In this document: positions 12,447 through 24,000 of the stretch, one piece after another
Layout of the letters: each line of letters begins with the position of its first letter
How positions within the stretch are numbered: position 1 is the stretch's first letter
Assembly (NCBI GenBank): GCA_940671915.1
Contig: CALNVZ010000641.1
Span: 7,895,872-7,959,871 of the forward strand
Length of the DNA stretch: 64,000 bases
Reading direction: 5' to 3'
Source of the DNA: Paracentrotus lividus
Lineage: Eukaryota > Echinodermata > Echinoidea > Camarodonta > Echinidae
Translations under genes and position numbers: made by a program
The notes under the pieces: generated by a model
What the model saw: only the letters and a program-made list of their open reading frames with translations
Told to the model about the DNA's origin: nothing
The model's database searches: none

Positions 12447-13887
12447 GGCCGGTATTCACGAAACCAACTACGGGCACGTGCCATCAGCGTAGCCTGCGTT
12501 GCATGTACAATGCACGCACAGGTCCTGGGTCAACTTCTACGATTCCTGCGTTTCTGTAGTAAGGGTATTGTAAAAACTTCCTGCACGTCGTACATGCATT
12601 GTACCTGCAAGGTACCTCCGCTGCACGATTTTCTACGAGACCCATCGTAGGGAGTTGCACGTCGAAGGTACGGCGAGTTGTGACCGCCGCATTAGTATAT
12701 ACCCCTACTAAGTTAGTTATGCGGCGGTCACAACTCGCCGCACCTTCGACGTGCAACTCCCTATACGATGGAATTCGTAGAAAAATCGTGCAGCGCAGGT
12801 ACCTCGGAGGCACGTTGCATGTACGACGTGCCAGGAAGCTTTTCCAATACCCTTACTACAGAAGCGCAGGAATCGCAGAAATTGACAAACAACTGGCATG
12901 CAATTGCACATGCAACGCAGGCTACGTTGATGGCACGTGCCCCGTAGCCTACGACGAGTTGTGACCGTCGCATTAGCCTACTAATATAGTAGGGCTACTA
13001 ACTTATTAGGTCTACTGAATATGTATTTAGTATGTAGACCTACTAACACGATTAACTTTAGTCATCCTTCGAGAATATCGGCCAAATATATTTTATTAAT
13101 TCATTAATTTCATTTTGTACATGTGTTTCATTCTCATTCCACTGACATTCTGTGCTTTTTTTTNNNNNNNNNNNNNNNNNNNNNNNNNGCAAGAATGTCA
13201 GTGGAATGAGAATGAAACACATGTACAAAATGAAATTAATGAATTAATAAAATATATTTGGCCGATATTCTCGAAGGATGACTAAAGTTATCGTGTTAGT
13301 AGGTCTACACTAAATACATATTCAGTAGACCTATAAGTTAGTAGCCCTACTATATAGTAGGCTAATGCGACGGTCACAACTCGTCGTAGGCTACGGGGCA
13401 CGTGCCATCAACGTAGCCTGCGTTGCATGTGCAATGCATGCACAGGTTGTTTGTCAATTCTGCGATTCCTGCGCTTCTGTAGTAAGGGTATTGGAAAAGC
13501 TCCTGCACGTCGTACATGCAACGTGCCTCCGAGGTACCTGCGCTGCACGATTTTTCTACGAATTCCATCGTATAGGGAGTTGCACGTCGAAGTGGCGGCG
13601 AGTTGTGACCGCCGCATAACTAACTTAGTAGGGGTATATACTAATGCGGCGGTCACAACTCGCCGTACCTTCGACGTGCAACTCCCTACGATGGGTCTCG
13701 TAGAAATTGTGCAGCGGAGGTACCTTGCAGGTACAATGCATGTACGACGTGCAGGAAGTTTTTACAATACCCTTACTACAGAAACGCAGGAATCGTAGAA
13801 GTTGACCCAGGACCTGTGCGTGCATTGTACATGCAACGCAGGCTACGCTGATGCACGTGCCCGTAGTTGGTTTCGTGAATACCGGCC
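12447..13887. mobile_element. GGCCGGTATTCACGAA-ended segment with two nested hairpins
   Basis: GGCCGGTATTCACGAAACC at 12447 and its complement ending at 13887 bound the centre of the palindrome. Each half holds a further hairpin: arms about 12474-12692 and 12719-12944 on the left, mirrored at about 13400-13860, pairing through GCGGCGGTCACAACTCGCCG. The ends resemble those of the MITE at 43030-43340 (GGCCCGTATTCACGAAGG). Mirrored ORFs inside are repeat artefacts. Confidence 0.6.
13164..13188. other. Assembly gap (25 N)
   Basis: Exactly at the centre of the 3.2-kb palindrome, flanked by a T-run on the left. Confidence 0.99.
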
Positions 13888-14788
13888 TTTATTACAAATC
13901 TCATTGATATACAATAGTGTTTTTTTTTTTTTTTTTTTTTTAGCATAATACATAGTGTTTACCGATTTGAGCGAATAAAATAGCGACATGCTAATCGAGA
14001 TCAAGATTAGCCCCAAGCAAATCATATAGATTGCAGACTCACAATTTTAATAATGAACATCGATAATCTCGGTGTCAATGCTATTCGTGAAACATTTGTA
14101 CACTATTTACAGAAAAAATGTCATTTATTTACAAAGAAAAACAACTTACCTTTTGTTATTGTAGATCATTATAATTATCAAAGAATTAAATACACTGTGT
14201 TTCTCATATCGATCCTTTGTATAGTTTAATGTATACTTATAATATGGATATTATTTACACGTTTTTCATTTTAATAATGTAAGAGCATTGCTTGGATGGT
14301 TTTGCAAGTGCCATATTGAATTCGCATATACTGACTATTAACTTAATTCATTATCGTATTGGTCGAGTTAAATGACTATGATATTGTAGAAAAACCAATA
14401 CAAGATTCATAATATCCTTAGTGACTATCATATTGAGTGACTAATAATGTTAAATGACTTCTATGTATTCATTATATTCAAATAATTGCGATTATAATGA
14501 ATGTCTAGGCCATTATATTTTATGAATATCAAATATCATATTGAATAATAATGTGATGGTATGACCATTTAATAACAATTCAGTGCCATTCTATTCCATG
14601 ACAATCATAACAATCATTGAATCAAATATTTATATCGATGAATTATGATATTAATTTAATTATTGTATTGATTCACTAATGATAAAGACAAAAATACTAT
14701 TATATAATCATTGTGTGTCTTCAAATTATGGAAGCACTATTTTTTTTTGCTTTTTTTTTTTTTGCTGTCTTGTCTACCTTTATACGAA

Positions 14789-14794
14789 TTTATT
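14789..14794 (-). terminator. Polyadenylation signal of the NOSTRIN-like gene
   Basis: AATAAA on the minus strand, 91 nt past the stop codon. It lies just outside the right arm of the 3.2-kb palindrome, so a transcript using it would end at or near the edge of that palindrome. Confidence 0.5.
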
Positions 14795-14885
14795 TAAATT
14801 TACTTTCTGACTTTGCTGAAAAGTATACAGAACGTATTTTCTACCTTGATATCATTTACGATACAACCCGCCCGTGCTCTATTAT

Positions 14886-15031
14886 TTAGACCTGATCGTC
14901 GCTGTCATCACCTTCCTTCTCATTGTCGATGTCTTGTTTTGCATATGAAGCTGGGAAGAGCCCGACACGCCCATTAATCTCACCTCTCCACCAACCATCA
15001 TCACCCTTCTCAAGCAGGTTGATGACGTCTC
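14886..15031 (-). CDS. NOSTRIN: NOSTRIN-like exon 14 (SH3 second half, stop)
   Basis: Completes the Gly codon and reads DVINLLEKGDDGWWRGEING then RVGLFPASYA and an acidic tail ending DDSDDQV and TAA (14888-14886). WW-x-G-E and G-L-F-P-x-x-Y are the SH3 ligand-binding core: the first Trp, Pro and Tyr form the PxxP groove. A typical complete SH3 results from joining to exon 13. Confidence 0.95.
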
Positions 15032-18000
15032 CTGTTTAAAGAAAAACAAGTTCGTATCCAGTTATGAGATGAGAAACAGATGTCTTGTTTTGTCGTAACG
15101 CATCACATGCCTTTTCTTTAAATTACTGCACCGATAGTTTGAATCATTATTTTGATTGCATTATTAGCTTAACATTCTGCATATTTACTACTTTAAATAC
15201 CAATACCAATCAAATAAAGATCAGTGGCGGATCTAAGACTTCAGGATAGGAGGGGGGACGCCAAGCCCGATATGGGGGCGCCGCCGAAATTTTCCGATTT
15301 TAACATGTAGAGTCAATGAGCGGTTTTCAAATTATAGGGGGTCGCGTCCCTTCCGCCCCCACATGGATCCGCCACTGAAGATAAAATACCCCCCCCCCAA
15401 AAAAAAAAAAATACATACATAAATAAATAACAATAATAATAATGATAATAATAATGATAATAATAGCAATAATAAATAAATAGAAATAAATAAATAAATA
15501 AATTTTAAAAAATAAAATGTGCCTATGAGAAAACAGGAATATATCATCTTACTTCCCACTGTAATCGTTAATTTACAATTTCTTAATTTATTTTATCATA
15601 GGTCTCGGTATGATGACAAGTCGTAGTCTTCAGGCCGTATCGGGTGTTCACTAGGTACCTGGGAAGATGCTTTCATAATTATGTGCGTCCGAAATACTGC
15701 CAATGAAAAACCAATGACAGGATTAAAAATAATATTGTTGTTGATGATTTCCGAAAGGTGGGCATTACAAATTTATATTACCCTACCTTCTTCAACTTGA
15801 AGTTGATCTTCATCTGTTGCTTCAAAGTCATAAAGAGCTGTACAAAGCCCGATGACCTTTTGATTGTCTAATGAAGAGAGAGAGAGAGAGAGAGAACAGC
15901 ATTATTATCAAGAAGTTACAAGGGTGTTGTTTTATGTATGTTTATCAAATTTAGTGTACACACTTAAAAAAAAATACGTGTCCATGACCTGACCCCTAAC
16001 ACACCTGGCAGCACTGACACCCTAAACCCAATCCCAACCTAAACACTTACCCTACCCCTAATAAACATACACCCTAATCTCAAACCCAACTTAAACACTT
16101 ACCCTACCCCTAAACATACACCCTAATCTCAAAACCAACCTAAACACTCACCCTAAACCCAATCCCAACTTAAACACTTACCCTACCCCTACTCCTACAC
16201 CCTAAACCCAATCCTAAAGCCCCTTTCACAATTGATCCCCAATCAGTTTTCGACCGCCTGAAACAGTTTTTTCCCGGTGTTGCACGATCGATCGCTTGAT
16301 GTCTTGCGAGCACTCGCAGTTGTTGTAGGCGATCGCATGAATCTGATGTGGTCGTGACATTTGAACTTTGAACATGTTCAAAATCCAAAAGCGATCAAAT
16401 ACGATCGATTCGCTCGCATCAGATCGTACGACCAGTCGGGCGATTATCGTGTGAGTGTTGTTCAACATTGCACGACTTGATGCGAGAGTTGGCACCACTA
16501 AGTAGTCTCGTTTATACCCCCGTCACACTGAGCTCGTTCCTACTACGTCCTTGCAAATTTTGCTGAACGGGCATAGTCTGTGTGTAAACTGAGTGGACGT
16601 AGTAAATACTTCTTACGATCTGTTTACGAACTTCATGGACTAGCTCGGTCGGATTTTCAAAAAAGTGTTCAAAAAAAATCGGGCGCCCATCTCGTCCTAA
16701 AATTTAACGGGGTGGCAACGTACCTGAAACGAGATGGACGTACTACAAACGAAATTGCCGTACTTAAATCGTTCTAAAGATGTGCTAGGACGTCTTACAA
16801 ACGAGCATTGTATATTCATTATTCAAGTTCTTAAATTAACAACGTTCCTTAAACGGGTAGGACTTACTCTGAACGAGAGACATACTACGAACATACGTTT
16901 CAATTTTTAAACAGAACGGCATGTCATAATTCCCGTCACACTGAGCTAGTTCTCACTGCGTTCTAGGTAGTTCTTGGTGAACGTGCTCAATCTGTTTACA
17001 CACGGACTGAACGTAGTACAGACCTTTTAGAATCTAGTACAGACCGTTTACAATCTGTTTACGAACTTGGCGAACGGGCCCGAACGGAGAGAACGGAAAG
17101 GCATTCCGATTTTTTGAACATGTTCAAAAAAATCGTACTGGCTTCAAGTTCTAAAATTAAACATAGTGACAACGTTCCTTAAACGGGTAGGACTTACTCT
17201 GAACGAGAAGGACGTACTACGAACATGGTACCTAACTTTTATCATGCTGCGCATAGGCACTTTTAGTGACGGTTTGGACGTGCTGCGAACGGTATAGAGT
17301 GAACGAGCCGTTTACTCGGTCTGAACTGGGTAACAACGTATTGCGGATGCGATAAAGACGGAATTGACGTAACGAGAACTATTTATGAACTGCCTAGTAT
17401 CGTATTCAAGATATTATTTTTCAAAGTTATAAGTTCCAACCCGACCAAAGCCCGTTCAGCAATTTTTTAAAGAACGGGCAAGAACGTTATAGAACGTTAT
17501 AGAACGACCTCAGTGTGACGGCCCCCGAAGTCGACTGGAGGTCATGCAACACTTCCACATGCGCAAGCGACCTATAGAGACCAATCTTGCGACTGGGTGC
17601 GATAATATTTAGGCCATAAGACTGTTGCAAGACCGATCGCAACACGGCTTACAATGTTACACTACCGTTGCATGCGCATGTGTGCGACCTTTTATCGGGT
17701 TTACATAACAGGAGTTAAAAATGAGCTTCAGAACGTTCTCGGTCTTCAATGAAAAAACATGGATGTTGTCGTTCCACTTGTACGGCAGCTGTTGCAATTG
17801 TGAAAGCCTTAATTTGTGCGATCTTATGAGATCAATTGCGATTGGTGCGTGTCGCAGCCTGTCGCGCGACTAAAAGGTCGCAAACGGTCGCAGACCAATT
17901 GTGAAAGGGGCTTAACCTAAACACTTACACTACCACCTTAACATACACCTTATCCTAATCCAAACCCGAACACTTACCTTACTAGGAGGCTGCCCTAATC

Positions 18001-21000
18001 CTAATGTTAGGAATCAGGTGTGTCAGGTAATGGAAAGGATCCAATCAATTTCTTCAATGAGTACCTTTAGGAGGTAGTCACATCGCTATTACTTTGTACA
18101 TCACTTGAATGAAATAAATTATTATCACATTATTATAATCAAGTACCTGTTTCTTTGTTTCCCGGTGGCGGTGGAGGTGGAGCTGCTGTTGCTCCAGATG
18201 GAGGTACGGGAGCAGGAGCCTTCTCAGCGACTACACTGGTTGCAGCGGCTTCAGGTGGACCAGGAGCCACCTTTACGGGAACCGCAGCTACGGGGGCGGC
18301 AGCTACGGGGGCCGCTGCTACGGGGGCCGCAGCGACAGCGGTCACGATAGCTAAGGACGGAATAGCCGAGATATTTCGGGTAGATTTGGGTTCTGGTGCA
18401 TCTATTCTTGGATAGTGAAGAGTAGATACTGCTGTTCCCTGAAATATATGATAATCGATTGATTGATTGATTGATTTTATTTACACTTTCATACAACATA
18501 CATGTACAAGCCTTGGTCACAAATAGTATTACGAACCGCTATAAGGATGCCGTGCGAACGATTAATTTTCAGGTCATTTCTTAAGAACTTCGTAAAAACT
18601 TCTTAAGAAGGCCTTACAAAGCCATCGTTCGCACACGTTTGTAAGTTCGAAGATTGGTTGATTGTTTCGAACTGATTTTTGCTTTGATATATTGGCGAGT
18701 AAATTGAAATTTAATACCCCGCCAAAATCTACCCCTAACTCTACACCTAACCCTATTCCAGGGGGGGGGGGAGTTGTCCTGTGGTAATAATCTAGGTGGT
18801 AGTTGTCCTAATACGATTCAAAATTAACTTATCATACAAGGTATGCCGTCTATGAGTGCTGTAAATGAGCAATGTGAAGTAATATATATTTGAATGATAT
18901 ATACCTGTCTGTCTTTGTTGACTCGTATGAACTGTGACATTCCACTCATTGGTTTCTGCTTCCCGTCCATCTCAGCAATTGAAGCTAGCAGCTTATATTT
19001 GGATGCTGTCAACATGTTTATCGTATCGTTGCACTGTTTTGACAAAAGATACAGACACACATTCCCCATTTGATGCTGTATTAGATAATTCTAATGGTTT
19101 TTCTTTTAATAAATTTACAACAATCATGCATTGATATGTTTATTGGGCTGTTCTTCCATTTTGGATAGTAAGCAAATAATCCAAATGATGGGAAGACTAT
19201 CACTTCCCAGGCAAGCTGGATAGGCTATCTCCTCCGAAGCAAAGCTGAGGAGAGATAGCGTATACATCCAGCTTGCCGTAGAAGGGATAGTTTGCCTGGT
19301 CATTTGGATCAAGTATTATATATTTAAGAATAATTGACAACTGATTGTAGAAGCGTGCATATGATATATTATACCGCCATGGTGAAAAGAAGCAGTCTGA
19401 CTATACTTTGAAGAACAATGCACATAATATCGATTTCCTCCGTCAATTTTAAACTCTTTGCAATCAAATTCGTTAATGTTCCTTTGAATTCAAACTATAC
19501 CTGGTCGAGTGGAGCTATAGGTCATTTATATTGAAGCTCAGAGCAAGCGATTTCGTTTTTTGTTCTTTTTATATACAATGAAATTTCGTCAATGTGCATG
19601 AATGGACGAATTTGAGTAACCAAGTATACTACTGCTCACAATATCAAGTTGATCGGCGCAATTTGCAACTGGATTTAAAGGTTTTATGATTTTGGCTGTT
19701 AATTAACCAATTTGATTGCAGATTTTTAATCGCGATCACATTTTGAACGAAATTGATTGAAAGAAATGTCAAAATGAATGTAGATATTTTGAACTTGACC
19801 AGGAAAACCAATATTAAGTTTCACCCATTGATCTGTATGATGATCTTACGTACATGCATGACTTGTATCCCGATGCCACCTTTTGTTGAATTCTTTTGGT
19901 TCCGGGAAACATCTAAAACAAACAGAAAACACATCACATCATTTAACCCTTTGTGCGCCACACCCATTTTTAGCTTAAAAATTTGGAATTACTATTTAAT
20001 TATTTAAAAAATGGTATAACAATTTTTTGCTTCACATAAACTAGAAATCTATCCACAGACATGGCACTACAAATGTTATGAAGGCTTTCAACTCATCTCG
20101 CCAAACCATTACAGAGAAAATGAATTATTACGATTGTATATATAGTTAATAAATTTTTCCTGAAAACACTTATCATGTGTCTAGTCATCGGTGTGCATGC
20201 AAATTCCGCGAGCAAGGCATTTTTTCTACACATACATGTAGCTTCTCTCAATCCAGGTCTAAAATGGATACCCTGTAGGTTGCGGACTTTATTATGGTGA
20301 GCACCTCGTAGTGCGTGGATGGAATGCTACTCCCAAGAAGGGAATAATGATTGTGCACACATTGCGTAAGGACAGCAGGCAAACTTGAAATGAAGATGCT
20401 AGTACTAGATGTTCCTATGTTACATCAAATCAGTTTTGAGAAACAGAGGGTTAAAAGTTTTGAATATGTCCACAAATCATGTTTCATATCATTTAGATGT
20501 CAAACTTTCAGATTGACATTGTGTCATGTATCGGAAAGTTTTGATGCATAATCTAGGAATATAATACTTATTGATTTTCTATAATCAATAATCGATTAAC
20601 TGCACATAGGAACTTTTAGCTCTATAAGAGTGCACATAGGAACTTCTAGTACTGAAAGTCAACATCATAATGAAAACAACATTATATTTAAATATTTACG
20701 GTAATCATTTTCACTTAGCAGATACCAAATAAGTACAGCTCATGTTATTTCCGTTCTATAAGAGTGCACATAGGAACTTCTAGTACTGAAAAGTCAAACA
20801 TTCATAATGAAAACAACATTATATTTAAATATTTACGGTAATCATTTTCACTTAGCAGATACCAAATAAGTACAGCTCATGTTATTTCCGTTCTGAAAAC
20901 TTTACAGAAATATTTATTAAAGTTATTATTTTTTTATTTAAAAAAAAAGTAATATATAGAAAACTACATACATGTACCTGAATCTTTTTTTTTTTTCTTG

Positions 21001-24000
21001 ATGGATTTTTGTTTCCAATCTTCTGGATAATTTCTTCTTTTTCGTTACCCGCTACTTTTGGAAAATTTTCAAAAGAATTATTTGGCTCCAAAATATCTTC
21101 TACACCCTCCATGTTGTTCAAAAAGCATCTAATTTTGCTTTCCCTAGGCATTGCACACTGCGTATGCATGTCTGTGTGCATTTAACAGATCATGTGACTT
21201 GCTATGCGTGTATCGATTGGCTGGTCATGTCACATAGGTACTTCTAGTTCTAGATGACTGCACATAGGAACATCTAGTACTAAAAAGTTGCTTTGTGTGA
21301 AAACAGTGGGGTGCTAATTTGACCCTTTGTAATTAAAATATTGATTTATAAATACTTACAAGTTAAAGTACACATACTAACATGGTGAAAAATACAAATA
21401 ACTCAATTTGGCCAAAATGTAACATACGAACATCTAGTACTAGCATCTTCAATTTATGAAGCGCTATAAGACGTATAGTCTATACTATATTCGTATTTAC
21501 TAAACGTTACATAATTCAAATATATTAGCATTTTCATGACATAATTACGCCTATATGCCCTAGATGAAACTATCATCTTCCTAGAGTCCTCTCTCGAATC
21601 GGACAACCTACTATCAAAGTGACCAAATTCCGTTCTATTGGCAAATGATTCGGAGTCAAAATAATATTACCATACATTTGCTACTGCCCTAATTAACTCG
21701 GAATGACGTATTTGGCCATATGACCATGATGGCCCTCCTTGATGTCATTTTGACCTTTCAATTTTTAAGGTGTATAATTATGAATGTTATGGTGGAGGGG
21801 ATTAATGACATATCATTATTACCATTGTGACTTATTTGTATAACGCATAATTTACCATCTTTCTTCTTTTCTTCTTTGGCAATCTCCGCATCAATAAGTT
21901 TGATCTGCCTTGCCACGTAGGTCTTTCGTTGATTTAATGACATCCCGTTGTTCAATTCTTCTTGCTAAATTGAGAGTAAAAAATATATTTTACCTATAAA
22001 TATTAGGAAATGTCATGGGGTGATGAATGGTTTAAATAAAATACCAGAATTAGAGAGACAATTAAAATATAACGAAAATCTAAAGAAGGCGAAAAGAAGT
22101 GATAATTCAGTGTTTAAAAAATTGTCGTCCGTCAGATTACTTGTGAGGAACCCTCACTTGGTTGTTTATTACAAGTTTGATAATTCATATTTTCACCAAA
22201 CAAACACAGATCTTAATCAATAATTTCATTTAATTGAAATGTTTGGATTGATACTAATTATGCAAAATATATCACTGAAAGGATTTTTTTATATTGTTAA
22301 GAGAAAATACTTATATATGTCAGTACTTAGTTTGAAATTGTTAGTTGAGTAATGGAGAACGAGGTGCTTTTTGTTATTAAAAACAATTATAAAATCATGA
22401 ACAGGTTTGGACAGGCAGCTAGCACACGATCATAATCACGTGACTTACATAGGCATCCATAAGAAGCTGGTATGTTGGCTGAGGGGGCTTCCCCTTAGCT
22501 TTGGCTATAGCTGTGACGTCATCCTCTGGATGGACTGCAGCCAGGGCGCTGTTGATGTGATCACAGCACTGTGGTATGAAATGTATGGAAAAAATAAGAT
22601 ATTGAAAAGGTATTATAACAGTTACCAAAAGGAATAATAATGACGACAGTAGCCGGGTTCGTTGCCGATATATTCGAAATTTACAGACAAAAATAATTTT
22701 GATGGAATATTAATTTGTCGAATCCCAGCAACCCTCCCCAATAGATCAATTTACTAAGTTATTAAAATTTATCCATGTTTCTTTCTTGGTGACATAGTAA
22801 AGGTATTCAAACAAGCTGTAATAAAAGAATGAACTACAATACATGGAATCCAGTTTGCATACATTATTTGTTGCTATGTCAGGCAAGCCTCAGGTAAGCT
22901 TTCAGGTTGTCAAGAACAACCTTTGTTTAAAAATTATGCATAAAGTTATAATAACTTAGTAAAATATTGTAGAGAATAAAGTCGTCTCACCGTCTTAATT
23001 TTAGGTGTCATGTTGACGATGGTTTGGCTATAGAGACTGAGGAGTGTTTTTTGTTGATTAATCCGTTCTATCTCGAGCTTCTGAACGGTCGAGGCTGCTT
23101 CCACCAGTGCTATCTCGTGATCTTGTCTGGATTTCTCAGCAGCCATCAACTGCTTCATATATTCTGCCTCGGACTTGGCAACTACTTCTTCGGCTTTCTG
23201 GCTCTTCCCCTTCAGCTGTAATTATATCATACAGTACGTCCCAGAAAAAAATAAACCCAACTTCGAGAGCCTCATAATAAAATTCTATAGCTTATGTGAC
23301 CTTGATATTCATTTCATTGTAAAGAGTAACTCACATTCTTTTCAATTATACCAAACTTATACCTGTGTTGCGGCGGATGACTGAGCAGATGGGCTTTGAA
23401 AAACAAGGTGGAAATTGGTTTGTACCGGGTTTGGGTAAAAACAGCCCTTGTATTACAATAGTCAAAGTAATCATTTGTCCCTTATGAATGGACTTAGGAA
23501 GGCTAGCCTCACACAAAGAATGCATGATTCGAAAGCCAGGGTTGCTTCCGACAAAACTTGGAAAAATTTGTGTTTGACCAATTTTTTTTAAGAACTCAAG
23601 TGCTCAGTTATCCATGACTGTACAGGTATAATTTTTGTATCACTGGATAGAATATGAGTTACTCTTTGTCATTATATAAAAAGTAATGACACATAAGTAA
23701 CAAGTGGATTAGTAAATTACGCGATGCGTAATATATGTCCCCGCCGATAATTTTAAATTCCCATTATATCACGATCAGTGCTATCACATAGACAAACAGA
23801 ATCGAAATCGGGTAAAAAATGGCGAAGAAGTAGCATTTTGTAGCCAATGTACAATATAAGTAAAATTGAAGGTCAAAGGTCAAGGGTGTCAAATTTCAAA
23901 TTCCGTGACGAAGTTTTGTAGTCTCACCTAGTGCTATCACATAAAGCAAACGGAATCGAAATCGGATGAAAAATGGCGAAGGAGTAGCATTTGTAGCCAA

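Larger units (their letters stand above)
11581..14741. repeat. 3.2-kb palindrome centred on an assembly gap
   Basis: The left arm begins AATAGTGCTTCCATAATTTTG at 11581 and the right arm ends with its complement (GGAAGCACTATT) at 14741. The arms are collinear through AT-rich DNA, an A/T homopolymer (12390-12411 and 13920-13940), a nested hairpin and flanks of a 25-N gap (13164-13188). Arm differences are few and mostly 1-2 base indels. Either a very young inverted duplication or an assembly fold-back. Confidence 0.8.
20393..21451. repeat. Array of a 20-bp motif around exon 10
   Basis: The word ACATAGGAAC(A/T)TCTAGTACT or its complement occurs near 20397 (complement), 20608, 20631, 20766, 21234, 21267 and 21420. 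The outermost two are inverted (GATGCTAGTACTAGATG / CATCTAGTACTAGCATC), so the interval has TIR-like ends. Coding exon 10 lies inside. Confidence 0.55.

Noticed and set aside
12384-13825. Several 60-123-codon frames with Cys-rich products
   Set aside because: They mirror each other on both strands within a palindrome, so they are repeat artefacts.
15990-18040. CCCTAA-like array as a telomere
   Set aside because: Degenerate longer unit, located inside an intron and interrupted by transposons.
19847-19911. Candidate exon between exons 10 and 11 (GTTTTAG acceptor, GTAAGA donor)
   Set aside because: Its end phase (1) does not fit exon 11 (phase 0) and its peptide resembles nothing in the family.
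23363-23380. 18-nt microexon (SSAATQ) with good splice sites between exons 6 and 7
   Set aside because: Phase fits, but the distance between the conserved KE and YM/YY positions already equals that of the vertebrate protein without it. It could be a rare alternative exon only.
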